From Bacteroidetes bacterium ADurb.Bin217 (GTDB lineage Bacteria > Bacteroidota > Bacteroidia > Bacteroidales > UBA1715), in contig MWCJ01000032.1 of NCBI GenBank assembly GCA_002069975.1, positions 1 through 32,724 on the forward strand: a stretch of DNA of 32,724 nucleotides. Reading direction: 5' to 3'. Positions 1 through 8,333 of the stretch are shown piece after piece. Each line of letters starts with the position of its first letter. The stretch's first letter is position 1. A program made the translations under genes and the position numbers. Under the pieces are notes generated by a model. It had not been told where the DNA came from. It was given only the letters and a program-made list of their open reading frames with translations, and searched no databases.

Positions 1-2
1 TG

Positions 3-86
3 TTTAACGAGCCTGCAACGTTTCAACGATTGTTTTTTATATCAACCCTTATAATTTCAATTATTGGATTAAAATTGGTTTCGTAA
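3..86 (+). CDS. C-terminal end of an SMR-family (SugE/EmrE-type) small multidrug-resistance transporter, partial
   Basis: The window opens inside a gene. Reading frame 3 gives a 27-residue tail beginning FNEPATFQRL and ending IIGLKLVS before a TAA stop at 84-86. The pattern (F-x-E-P, an Arg five residues on, a hydrophobic helix, then G-L-K-L) matches the last transmembrane helix of small multidrug-resistance proteins of the SugE/QacE group. These are roughly 105-residue, four-helix inner-membrane proteins that dimerise and export guanidinium or quaternary cations. Only the last quarter of such a protein is present, so substrate and subtype cannot be read. It converges on the S46 peptidase gene. 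The assignment rests on pattern memory of a short tail; another DMT-superfamily member is the main alternative. Confidence 0.68.
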   Translation, partial: FNEPATFQRLFFISTLIISIIGLKLVS

Positions 87-202
87 GAAGTTTCGAATAC
101 AATATTTACAAGAATCCATTACGAGTGTTTATCTTGATGTTATTGTTATACAATTATTACCTCATACTCTATGGTGTAAAATTATATTTGTGAAAATTGA
201 CG

Positions 203-2356
203 TTATTTTACAATTTTCATTTCTTCCAATAAATATCCGGCACCGGCAAATTTGTCAATTACAAATAACACATAGCGAATATCTACGGCAATACATTTTT
301 GATAATTTGGCTCGTATATGATATCGCCACTCATGGCTTCCCAGTTGCCATCAAACGCAATACCTATAAGTTCACCTTTTGCATTCATAACAGGACTACC
401 TGAATTACCGCCCGTAATATCGTTGTTTGTAATAAAGCACACAGGAAGCTCTCCATGGTTATCGGCATATATTCCATAATCTTTAGATGTATACAAATCT
501 TTTAATTTTGGAGAAACTTCAAATTCTTCATTTTTGGCATCTTCTTTTTCCATTATTCCAGCCAAGGTAGTGTAATGACTGTAATGAACAGCATCGCGAG
601 GTTTGTAATCACCTACATAACCATACGTTAATCGCAACGTTGAATTAGCGTCAGGATAAAACAATGAATCGGGTTTATATTTCATTAAAGCTTCTACATA
701 TAATTGATTGGCACGGTCAAATTCGTAAGAATCAAGATAGGCTTGTATTTGGAAATATGCAGGAAAGGTATTTCTAAGTAATTCAAAAGCAGGGTCACTT
801 AAAAATGCTTTAGATGATGGTTTTTCAAGAAATGCGTTCATTTTTTGTTCATCAGCAAATATTGATTTTGCATATAATTGGTCGGCATATTTCGAAAAAT
901 TTCCTTTGTATTTTTTTTGTACTATCGAAAAATATCCGGGGTGAAATCCATCGGGAACCCGATTTTTGTATAATTCAGACATTGCCACAAATTGAGCTTT
1001 GTCTACAGTAATATCGTAACTTTTGAAGTGTTCTTTAATTTTCTCGCGTAATGCATTTGATTCTATTTTTATTTGTACCGGATCGCCTGTAGATATAGCA
1101 TCTAAAAAGCTTAAGCATTCATAGGTAAACATAAAAATTTCTGGAGCATTCAATAATCCTACATTCATATAATTCGATGCATATTTCGCAATATTCGATG
1201 TGCTATAGAATTTTTTAATATCATTGAGTATGGTGCCATATTTTTGTTTTCTATCGGCATCTGCTTCAATCCAAGCTTGCAATTCTTTTTCTTGTTCTAA
1301 TTTTTGATTCACTACAGCAAGTGCTACTATTCCTTTATTTTGTCCAATTGCATATTTCCAATAGTTACTCATTTGGTCGTATTTTGCAGCATATTTTATT
1401 TTAATCGCCGGGCTTGAATTCATAAACGATTTATATACGCTCAACATAGTGTCGCCTATAGAAATTATAGCTGTATTGTTAAAAGTCTGAAGTCCTTCAA
1501 CTCCCGAAGCAGTTTTGTATCGGTCTGTACTTCCGGGAAATCCCATAACCATAGCATAGTCGCCGTTTGAATATCCGGTAAGTGATATTGGTAAAAAATG
1601 ACGAGGACGTAACGGGATATTTTCTTGCGAATAAGTATTGGGTCTGTTACTTTTGTCGCTATAAATACGAAGCACACAAAAGTCGCCGGTATGGCGAGGC
1701 CACATCCAATTATCGGTGTCGCCACCAAATTTTCCTATGCTTCGAGGAGGAGCACCTACTAAACGAACATCTTGATATGTTTCGTAAATAAATAGGAAAT
1801 ATTGATTATTTTCAAAAAAACCTTGAACCGAACCTTTGTAGTGTGAAGTGTCTGAAACACTTTTTTCGATGAGGCTTGAAATTTTACTAATGGTATCTTC
1901 TAATGCTTCCTTTTTGGTAATTCCCAAAGAAAATAATGGCATTATTTTATCGCTTACATCTATCATTCTTACCACAATAGTGGCTGTAATACCATCGTTT
2001 GTAAGTTCTTCTTGTTTGTTTTTTGCCCAAAACCCATTGTCAATATAATTGTTAGCCAAATTTGTGTGTTTTTGAATCATATCGAACCCACAATGATAGT
2101 TGGTAAATGCCAACCCCTGCGATGATACTAATTCGGCAGTGCAAAAGAAATTATACGGATTGTCGCCTTCGCCTAAACCTATTATGGCATCTTTGAGCGA
2201 ACTTTTGTTGATACTATATATTTGTTCGGGTGTTAAGGCACAACCTTTCTTTTGTAAATCTAATTTTTCGAGCATAGTTAATAACCACATTCCTTCGTCG
2301 GCTTTAACCGATGTAATAGTAATAATAAGTAAACAAATAGAAATAAGTCGTTTCAT
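203..2356 (-). CDS. dpp7: S46 family serine dipeptidyl-peptidase, DPP7 type
   Basis: A 717-residue exported peptidase, the usual length for family S46. A signal peptide covers about residues 1-19 (cleavage near SVKA-D). The chymotrypsin-like triad can be placed: His88 in FTNYHCG, Asp225 in RHTGDF, Ser652 in TGGNSGSPV, with an alpha-helical domain inserted between the two barrel halves. S46 enzymes remove dipeptides from the N-terminus of extracellular peptides and supply nutrients to asaccharolytic Bacteroidota. The residue 18 positions after the catalytic Ser is Gly670 (AFDGNWEAMSGDI). In DPP11 this position is Arg and selects Asp/Glu at P1; Gly is the DPP7 state, which prefers hydrophobic P1 residues. 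The gene stands alone, convergent with the SMR fragment. No exact TAnnTTTG was found upstream. The family call is firm; the DPP7 specificity is inferred from one known determinant. Confidence 0.93.
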   Translation of the reverse strand: MKRLISICLLIITITSVKADEGMWLLTMLEKLDLQKKGCALTPEQIYSINKSSLKDAIIGLGEGDNPYNFFCTAELVSSQGLAFTNYHCGFDMIQKHTNLANNYIDNGFWAKNKQEELTNDGITATIVVRMIDVSDKIMPLFSLGITKKEALEDTISKISSLIEKSVSDTSHYKGSVQGFFENNQYFLFIYETYQDVRLVGAPPRSIGKFGGDTDNWMWPRHTGDFCVLRIYSDKSNRPNTYSQENIPLRPRHFLPISLTGYSNGDYAMVMGFPGSTDRYKTASGVEGLQTFNNTAIISIGDTMLSVYKSFMNSSPAIKIKYAAKYDQMSNYWKYAIGQNKGIVALAVVNQKLEQEKELQAWIEADADRKQKYGTILNDIKKFYSTSNIAKYASNYMNVGLLNAPEIFMFTYECLSFLDAISTGDPVQIKIESNALREKIKEHFKSYDITVDKAQFVAMSELYKNRVPDGFHPGYFSIVQKKYKGNFSKYADQLYAKSIFADEQKMNAFLEKPSSKAFLSDPAFELLRNTFPAYFQIQAYLDSYEFDRANQLYVEALMKYKPDSLFYPDANSTLRLTYGYVGDYKPRDAVHYSHYTTLAGIMEKEDAKNEEFEVSPKLKDLYTSKDYGIYADNHGELPVCFITNNDITGGNSGSPVMNAKGELIGIAFDGNWEAMSGDIIYEPNYQKCIAVDIRYVLFVIDKFAGAGYLLEEMKIVK

Positions 2357-2452
2357 AATAGTATTGAATTTTAATGTGTTGAACTTTGAGTTACCAAAAA
2401 ATAGTATTTCTATATATTTTTAATAAACTCTAAAAATCGCCGTCAAATATAC

Positions 2453-3406
2453 TTATTTTTTAGTAAAAAACGCTACGATTTTATCGGCTAAAATTGCAGA
2501 CAGTTTTTCTTTAGATTCTATAGTCCAACCCGCAATGTGTGGTGTAAGAATCACACGTGGTGATGAAGTTAGATAATTAAATGGCTCGGGCATAGTATCT
2601 GTCAAAAAATTCTGAAAATTATAACTTTCATATTCCAATACATCAAGTCCCGCAGCTATGATTTTATTAGTTTTCATAGCTTCTACCACATCGTGCGTAT
2701 TAACTACTTTTCCACGCGCAGTGTTAAGCAAAATAAACGGCTTGCTACAAGCATCAATAAATGATTTGTTGCACATATATTCCGTTTCGGCAGTTTGAGG
2801 TACATGAAAACTTATAACATCGGCGCGTTGTTGCAATTCCGTCAGCGATACTTCTGTAACATATTGGTCGCTATAGTTTGTTTTATATTTATCATATGCA
2901 ATAACTGTACATTCAAAGCCTTGCAATTTTTTGGCAAATGCACCGCCCATATTTCCATATCCAATAATTCCAACGGTTCTTCCTTTGAGTTCAATACCAC
3001 GATTACCTTCGCGTTCCCATACTAAATTCCGAACTTCGCGGTCGGCTTTCAATATATTGTTCATAAGAGCAAGCAATACACCTATGGTTTGCTCTCCTAC
3101 GGCATCTCTATTGCCTTCGGGGGAATTCAAACAAACAATTCCTTTAGATTGTGCATACGGAATATCTATGGTTTCCATACCTGCACCAACTCGTCCTATG
3201 CAGCGTAAATTATGAGCCTTGTCAAAAAAAGTTTTGTCGGCAATAATTTTTGAACGAACTACCACTGCTTGATACTTGTGTATGCATGCATGAACTTCGT
3301 CAATAGTCATATGTTCATTATGTGTAACAGAAAATCCCGCATTTGCAAATTTTGCAAGCATTGTTTGATGAGCATCGTCTATTATTAATATGGAAACTTT
3401 AGTCAT
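2453..3406 (-). CDS. serA: D-2-hydroxyacid dehydrogenase, phosphoglycerate dehydrogenase type without ACT domain
   Basis: A 317-residue NAD-dependent D-isomer-specific 2-hydroxyacid dehydrogenase. The Rossmann motif G-Y-G-N-M-G is at 149-154. The catalytic residues are Arg231 (NTARGK), Glu260 (DVLEYE) and His290 (LTPHIAG). The substrate-domain signature GRVGAGMETID near residue 71 resembles 3-phosphoglycerate dehydrogenases, which oxidise 3-phosphoglycerate to 3-phosphohydroxypyruvate in the first step of serine synthesis. It ends shortly after the catalytic domain, so there is no C-terminal ACT domain and no serine feedback site of the E. coli kind; short SerA forms are common in Bacteroidota. 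No serC lies beside it here, so another 2-hydroxyacid substrate is possible. It is transcribed away from queD across a 240-base gap. Confidence 0.8.
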   Translation of the reverse strand: MTKVSILIIDDAHQTMLAKFANAGFSVTHNEHMTIDEVHACIHKYQAVVVRSKIIADKTFFDKAHNLRCIGRVGAGMETIDIPYAQSKGIVCLNSPEGNRDAVGEQTIGVLLALMNNILKADREVRNLVWEREGNRGIELKGRTVGIIGYGNMGGAFAKKLQGFECTVIAYDKYKTNYSDQYVTEVSLTELQQRADVISFHVPQTAETEYMCNKSFIDACSKPFILLNTARGKVVNTHDVVEAMKTNKIIAAGLDVLEYESYNFQNFLTDTMPEPFNYLTSSPRVILTPHIAGWTIESKEKLSAILADKIVAFFTKK

Positions 3407-3522
3407 ATCTATCCTTTTGCTTGTTCTCTATTCGTGTGGTAAAAATACATGTTTTACTTTGTAATTTTTGAAAATACCAATGGAATGTATTATTTATTTG
3501 TATGAATAACAACATGCTCTTC

Positions 3523-3530
3523 TATATTTG
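3523..3530 (+). promoter_or_regulatory. Candidate -7 element (TATATTTG) upstream of queD
   Basis: TATATTTG fits the Bacteroidota sigma-ABfr -7 consensus TAnnTTTG. A TTTG at 3497-3500 could be the -33 box, although the 22-base spacing is slightly long. It would give a leader of about 110 bases. I looked for a preQ1 riboswitch in that leader and saw none. The rest of the gap between the divergent genes (3407-3646) shows no other recognisable feature. Confidence 0.35.
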
Positions 3531-3646
3531 TAATAGATTATATAATAGCATTTTTAAATATGTAATAGTGATGATTAGAAAGTTTTTTTAGCAAAACATG
3601 ACAAACTCATTAAAAAAATATGTATTTATGTAAAAAATAAAAAACT

Positions 3647-4096
3647 ATGGCAACTATAAGAATCTCAAAAGAATTTGTGTTTGATATGGCACATGCACTT
3701 CATAAATACGATGGATTATGCAAAAATATTCACGGACATACATATAAGCTTCAAGTAACTCTTCGTGGACCAATAAATACCGACGAAGAATCTACAAAAT
3801 TGGGAATGGTTCTCGACTTTAGTGAATTAAAGCGAATTGTTAAAATTCCTATTGTTGATAAATTTGATCATGCACTTGCAGTAAACACTCGTCACGGAAT
3901 GGATGTTGATGTAAAACACTATCAGGAAGAAGGCAAATTTATTGAATTACCTTTTCAACCAACATGTGAAAATTTGGTTGTTTATTTTGCCGAAATTATT
4001 CAAAAGGAATTGCCTTCACATGTTGATTTATATAGCTTACGTTTATACGAAACTCCTACTTCGTGGGGCGAATGGTATGCTGATGATAATATGTAA
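3647..4096 (+). CDS. queD: 6-carboxy-5,6,7,8-tetrahydropterin synthase (QueD/PTPS family)
   Basis: A 149-residue member of the 6-pyruvoyl-tetrahydropterin synthase fold. Zinc ligands are His16 (MAHAL), His29 and His31 (the HGH of NIHGHTY). The catalytic Cys25 lies four residues before the first H of HGH, and a late Glu in LRLYETPTSWGEW fits the pterin-anchoring Glu. QueD turns 7,8-dihydroneopterin triphosphate into 6-carboxytetrahydropterin, the first committed step towards preQ0 and queuosine for tRNA modification; it acts as a cytosolic oligomer. No queC, queE or queF is in the window, so the pathway assignment rests on the sequence family. The ATG is preceded by an A-rich leader without a Shine-Dalgarno, as is usual in this phylum. 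A biopterin-type PTPS is the main alternative and is less likely given the single Cys arrangement and length. Confidence 0.88.
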   Translation: MATIRISKEFVFDMAHALHKYDGLCKNIHGHTYKLQVTLRGPINTDEESTKLGMVLDFSELKRIVKIPIVDKFDHALAVNTRHGMDVDVKHYQEEGKFIELPFQPTCENLVVYFAEIIQKELPSHVDLYSLRLYETPTSWGEWYADDNM

Positions 4097-4156
4097 ATGA
4101 TTGCAATAATTATGGTATATAATTTGCTTTGTAGCGGCGTTTTAAAATAATTCTAT

Positions 4157-4726
4157 ATGAAAAAAATACATGCTTTTTATATCTTAATTTTTGTATGTTG
4201 TTCATGTCCTTCTTTGTGGGCACAAAACAATAAAGTAGTATTTTCAGGTTTATATGAATTAAATGTATATAACGACCCTTCGTACAAAGCTTCTTTTTTG
4301 TACGAACACGCTCTGAATGATAGGGTTAGTTTAAATTATAATTTCAGTTTAGGGGTTACTCCTGAAGATGGGTTTGTATTTCAAGGTCCCATGGGTGCTT
4401 ATGGTGGATCGTTTTTATTGTTATTGGCATTGCAAGACGACGAAGATGATTATTATGCAATGGGTATTTTAGGGTTTTTTATACCCGAAGGTCTCACGTT
4501 TCATATACCTTTTGGTGAAAGCACTATGTTATCTCCTTATTTTAATATATTAAGTTTGCAACATTCTGTGTATAAAACAACACCGTATATAGAAGCAGGC
4601 TTTAAAATTAGACAATACTTTGTAAATAATGCATTTATTCAATTAGACTTAGGGGTTTCGTCGGCGTATACACGTTCTACTACACGTAATTTTGTCGGGG
4701 GAGGAATAGGATTTGATTTGCATTAA
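4157..4726 (+). CDS. Exported protein of unknown function, probably a small outer-membrane beta-barrel
   Basis: I do not recognise a named family. The 189-residue product has a signal peptide of about 22 residues ending in LWA-Q, followed by alternating polar and hydrophobic residues with many Tyr/Phe and Gly-rich turns. It ends in GGGIGFDLH, typical of a last beta-strand in small outer-membrane barrels of Bacteroidota. A DDEDDYY acidic loop sits near residue 95. It follows queD by 60 bases on the same strand, and an exact TAnnTTTG is not obvious in the gap, so read-through from queD is possible. The CCSC cluster in the signal region could instead be a poor lipobox, but the A-Q site makes signal peptidase I more likely. 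Confidence 0.7.
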   Translation: MKKIHAFYILIFVCCSCPSLWAQNNKVVFSGLYELNVYNDPSYKASFLYEHALNDRVSLNYNFSLGVTPEDGFVFQGPMGAYGGSFLLLLALQDDEDDYYAMGILGFFIPEGLTFHIPFGESTMLSPYFNILSLQHSVYKTTPYIEAGFKIRQYFVNNAFIQLDLGVSSAYTRSTTRNFVGGGIGFDLH

Positions 4727-4755
4727 CAATTTCGAACAGTAAATCTTATGGTATT

Positions 4756-5391
4756 TTATAATTGAATACCTAGGCTTAGTCCCAAACAATATGAATTAGT
4801 GATACTTTGACGTTTAATTTTAGTATCTATTTCAAAAAATTCTTCGATTGTGAATTTCTTATTTATAGATTGTTTTAGTCCCATTTTTATTTTTGTTTTA
4901 GGAATTGTTTCTTCCATTATCGAATAGTATACTTCTGCCGAAGCATAGGGTTCTATATATTCATATCCTTTTTGTGTACATTCCAGTTTACTTCGAATAT
5001 AGCGTTTTTCAAAATTTGTTTGATATCTATATCTATATTGAAATTTCACATCGTTTAAAGTATTTGGGAACGAGTATATAATATCAAAATGTAAAAAACC
5101 ATTATCTGAAATAAACTCGTTGTCTTTGTTTGAATCAATTTTCGACTTGAATGAACTTCCTATTTCTGTTTGAAATCGTTTACTATGTTTAAAACGAATA
5201 TCGGTATTGTATGAAAATGTTCCTTGATATGTTTGAAAATCATTTTGTGTATATTCTGGTTCTACTATAATGGTAGTTTTTTCAAAAACAGGTATTTTAA
5301 GTTTAATTGATGTGTTAATTTCTTGGGCAATAGTATTTTGTATGCTAGTGAATACTATTACAACAGTCAAAATATTTTGTAAAAGCTTCAT
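4756..5391 (-). CDS. Exported beta-rich outer-membrane-like protein, third gene of the CotH operon (DUF2490-like)
   Basis: The 211-residue product has a signal peptide of about 22 residues ending in TIA-Q. The mature part is a series of amphipathic strands, with a central RYRYQTNFEKRY stretch and a C-terminal strand CLGLSLGIQL. Repeated Arg/Tyr strand patterns resemble DUF2490-type outer-membrane proteins, but this is a pattern judgement only. Its start lies three bases after the CotH protein stop, so it is almost certainly co-transcribed and perhaps translationally coupled. A simple reading is that it is an outer-membrane partner of the T9SS-exported CotH protein; that is inferred from position. 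The 29-base convergent gap to the preceding exported gene holds no obvious hairpin. Confidence 0.72.
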   Translation of the reverse strand: MKLLQNILTVVIVFTSIQNTIAQEINTSIKLKIPVFEKTTIIVEPEYTQNDFQTYQGTFSYNTDIRFKHSKRFQTEIGSSFKSKIDSNKDNEFISDNGFLHFDIIYSFPNTLNDVKFQYRYRYQTNFEKRYIRSKLECTQKGYEYIEPYASAEVYYSIMEETIPKTKIKMGLKQSINKKFTIEEFFEIDTKIKRQSITNSYCLGLSLGIQL

Positions 5392-5394
5392 AAA

Positions 5395-7653
5395 TTATTG
5401 CACAATAAGTTTAGAATTACATTGAATACCCATATAGTTAGAAGTTATAATATATACGCCTTGAGGTAATGACACATCTAAGGTTAACGTATTGTTATTA
5501 TAGGTAGTAAACATCTGTGAAAATACTATATGTCCTGACATAGTTCGAATAATCATACTGATAGGGTCTGATTGTGCCGGTAAATGGATGTATAAAGGTG
5601 TTCCGTAAGGTAAAGGATTCGGAAAAACATATAGTGGGTCATTAAAGTTTGATTGTAATTCTTCATATAATTCTAATGGTCTTTGCATTGCAAATAGTTT
5701 CATTCCGTCTACTTTATATTGCCACATACGGGTATCTGATGGTAGATGCCAACGCGATGTGTGTTCGGGAATTAATGGTTCAAACATGTGTTCGTATGTG
5801 TTAATTTTATCAATCACTGTTTCCGGGCTTAAATCATGTTGTAACAAATAATAAAATCGCTGTACAAATGAGTTTCGAAACGATTCATTTTCAAAAAAAT
5901 TGCGAAGAATTTCTGTCGACCATTCGGGATATTCGTAAAATTCTTCATCAGTATGTGTATATTCATCGGTAAAATTATATTGAGTACGAACCATACACCA
6001 GTCGCAGTCAAAAAATAAATACCGCCAAAGTGCACTATCATTTTGAGCCGATTTCCACATTTTAAGATTTTTGTGAGGAAAATCAACATTGGCAAAATAC
6101 GATTGTACAATAAAGTAATCTATCAGATTGTTCACGTCAATCATGCTACAAGCTGTATTATAATTGTCAGGTTCTTTTAAGTCGTGATTTCGAATAAAGT
6201 CTACACATGTTTCATATTCTTGTCGGGTTGAATTAGGTAATGAATAATCGTTTTCGTATGGATATGAAATGATGTGAAACAATGAGTCGTTTGGAGCAAA
6301 GTTACGTTGTAAATAATGCTCGTCTTGATATTCTCGCAAACTGTGAATACCCCAATATTCGCCATCTAAAAATACTATTACAGGTTGCGTTGCAGCAAAG
6401 TCCATGTTTAAATTTTTTACAATATCTTGACATAAATCGTCTTTAAAAATACTTTGAGTCCAATCTCTTACACAACGTAAAATAAGTGTTTTATATGAAT
6501 TAATATGTGGTTTAGACGCGAAAATTGGATACGCAAATTCACTGGTTCCATATTTTTCGTGAGCATATAATCGTAACGATTTTTGAGGTGCCGTGCGTGA
6601 TGCATCACCATGAATTCGCATGTCAATTCCCTGCGATAGAAGTATTTGACCCGATGTGTCGAATAGCTCCAAATATCCCTCGCGTTCCCATGCATTGCCA
6701 CGATTCATATAATTATTGTATTTTCCTTTTACATATATACCATTGTCTTTGTCAAATAAATTATCGGGGTTGGTAATAATTGAAACAACCGGAACTGAAT
6801 AAGGATTTCTTGCAGAATCAACTATAAAAAATGTTTGTTGAATTTGATTGCTTGATATACAGCCATGCGAATACGATACCGCACGAAGTACCGTAGCTTT
6901 TGATATTAACGAAGTAGGTTTTTTCCACATTTTTTCGGCTGTTCGAATATTTGCATACACATTTTCCTCATGTGTTCTGCTGCAAATGTCAATATTATTA
7001 GAATATATAGCCGATTCATCGGTAGGTTCTTCGCCATTCAATGTGTAATATACTGTTGCATCTGGATTCGTAGAGTGTAAGGTAAGTTTGAATTCTTTTG
7101 AATAAAATCCTGATTGTGAAGAGCTTGTGATGGTGTTTGGAGTAAATTGTATGTCAATAGTTTGGGAATTATTGTTAGAAAAACCCGGACTTGGTTGAAG
7201 TATTTTTTTTGCACCTATTCCATCTTGCATATATCCTATTGACGCATCGGTAGGAACACATTGTATTTCAATGCTGTCAATTATATCGGAATGTTTTAAT
7301 AAATACAGAGCTTCTTTCATAGAACCTAATTTAAAATCGGTATGTATTTCTTTGGCTAATTGTATGTTTTTACCCGAAGCAAATACTAGTAAATATTGAT
7401 GTGGTTCTATTGTAGAGTGGGGGAATTTCCATGTTTTTTTTTTGCCACTACCATCTTGTAAAGCATAGTGTTGTAATTGAATCGATTCATCTGAAGTGTT
7501 GTAAATCTCAATCCAATCGGGGGTTTCGCCATACGAGTCGCGAATAGTTTGTTTGTTAGAGTACATAACTTCGTTCAAAACCAAATCTTGCGAAAATGCA
7601 GTAATATGAATTGTGAAGAGAAGGAAACAATATGCTATTTTTTTTGTTAGCAT
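5395..7653 (-). CDS. T9SS-secreted CotH kinase-family protein with lamin-tail and chitobiase-like domains
   Basis: A 752-residue multidomain surface protein. Order: signal peptide 1-21 (AFS-Q); lamin-tail-like domain about 22-135 (LNEVMYSN, DWIEIYN); a chitobiase C-terminal-like beta-sandwich about 175-275 (ATVYYTLNGEEPT); CotH kinase-like region about 285-640; T9SS type A sorting domain about 675-752 (VFPNPLPYG to LPQGVYII). CotH landmarks are RIHGDASR at 346-353 with Lys358, FKDDLCQDI near 403, FLDGEYWGIHSLREYQ near 428, and FFDCDW near 547, whose Asp residues sit where the metal/catalytic Asp is expected. CotH proteins are atypical kinases that phosphorylate secreted spore-coat proteins in Bacillus; in Bacteroidota the substrate is unknown. 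The start lies one base after the preceding stop. Attachment to or release from the cell surface by T9SS is inferred from the C-terminal domain. Confidence 0.9.
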   Translation of the reverse strand: MLTKKIAYCFLLFTIHITAFSQDLVLNEVMYSNKQTIRDSYGETPDWIEIYNTSDESIQLQHYALQDGSGKKKTWKFPHSTIEPHQYLLVFASGKNIQLAKEIHTDFKLGSMKEALYLLKHSDIIDSIEIQCVPTDASIGYMQDGIGAKKILQPSPGFSNNNSQTIDIQFTPNTITSSSQSGFYSKEFKLTLHSTNPDATVYYTLNGEEPTDESAIYSNNIDICSRTHEENVYANIRTAEKMWKKPTSLISKATVLRAVSYSHGCISSNQIQQTFFIVDSARNPYSVPVVSIITNPDNLFDKDNGIYVKGKYNNYMNRGNAWEREGYLELFDTSGQILLSQGIDMRIHGDASRTAPQKSLRLYAHEKYGTSEFAYPIFASKPHINSYKTLILRCVRDWTQSIFKDDLCQDIVKNLNMDFAATQPVIVFLDGEYWGIHSLREYQDEHYLQRNFAPNDSLFHIISYPYENDYSLPNSTRQEYETCVDFIRNHDLKEPDNYNTACSMIDVNNLIDYFIVQSYFANVDFPHKNLKMWKSAQNDSALWRYLFFDCDWCMVRTQYNFTDEYTHTDEEFYEYPEWSTEILRNFFENESFRNSFVQRFYYLLQHDLSPETVIDKINTYEHMFEPLIPEHTSRWHLPSDTRMWQYKVDGMKLFAMQRPLELYEELQSNFNDPLYVFPNPLPYGTPLYIHLPAQSDPISMIIRTMSGHIVFSQMFTTYNNNTLTLDVSLPQGVYIITSNYMGIQCNSKLIVQ

Positions 7654-7654
7654 G

Positions 7655-8242
7655 TTACAGATATTTTAAATATAAAGAACATGAAATTATATCGTAATTT
7701 AAAATTTCTGAATGCGTATTATGAAATGCCCCTTCATATGATAGTTGTGCAAATTGATGTTTGTATGATATAATAATTAAACTTGAGAGGTTATCGGTAA
7801 TAAATATTTTACGACCAATACCAATTGATATATACGGACCTCCTTTGAATTTATAATTGTCGAGTTGTTGAGTTGTTATATGCGTGCCTTTGGAATATCC
7901 TATTTGTGTTTGAATACACGAAGAGTTTTTTTTGTCATTTTTATAATGAATCATATCAAAATATACGGGGATAAATCGTTCGTTTTCGAGTTTTAAATGA
8001 GCAAGTCCGCCGCCTAATTCAAGTTGCGGGTTTATTGAATATCGTAATTGAGCATGTATACCAAATCCTGAATTATAAAAAAAAGCATCGTTATATATTT
8101 GTCCGCCAAACAAATATTCGCCAGAAATAGAAGTAGAAAGCTTTGACGTATTTTCGATTACAAGCTCTTGTGCAGAGAGAGTATTAGAAAGAATGCACAG
8201 AATGAAAATTATTTTTTTAGCGGATAAAACTTTGTGTATCAT
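7655..8242 (-). CDS. Exported beta-rich outer-membrane-like protein, first gene of the CotH operon
   Basis: The 195-residue product has a signal peptide of about 24 residues (TLSA-Q), then strands with Gly/aromatic patterns (GEYLFGGQIYND, GPYISIGIGRK) and a final strand SCSLYLKYL with the usual hydrophobic end. No named family is recognised; an outer-membrane beta-barrel of about eight strands is plausible. It is the promoter-proximal gene of the operon that continues into the CotH/T9SS protein (1-base gap) and the 211-residue protein. The 91 bases between this gene and the histidine kinase stop contain no exact TAnnTTTG on the minus strand, so its promoter is not identified. Confidence 0.7.
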   Translation of the reverse strand: MIHKVLSAKKIIFILCILSNTLSAQELVIENTSKLSTSISGEYLFGGQIYNDAFFYNSGFGIHAQLRYSINPQLELGGGLAHLKLENERFIPVYFDMIHYKNDKKNSSCIQTQIGYSKGTHITTQQLDNYKFKGGPYISIGIGRKIFITDNLSSLIIISYKHQFAQLSYEGAFHNTHSEILNYDIISCSLYLKYL

Positions 8243-8333
8243 TAGTATATATAAAGAAAAGGTGTTTGATTACGTTATGTAAAATTAGGACTTATAGTAT
8301 GTTGTAACTGTGATGTGTGAAGAAAAATTGAAA

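Noticed and set aside
1582..1791. Short ORFs inside the S46 peptidase gene, on both strands
   Set aside because: The peptidase frame is continuous over 717 residues with all three catalytic motifs, so these are shadow frames.
3531..3646. A preQ1 riboswitch in the possible queD leader
   Set aside because: No preQ1-I or preQ1-II type stem with the C-rich loop and A-rich tail is present; the stretch is plain AT-rich sequence.
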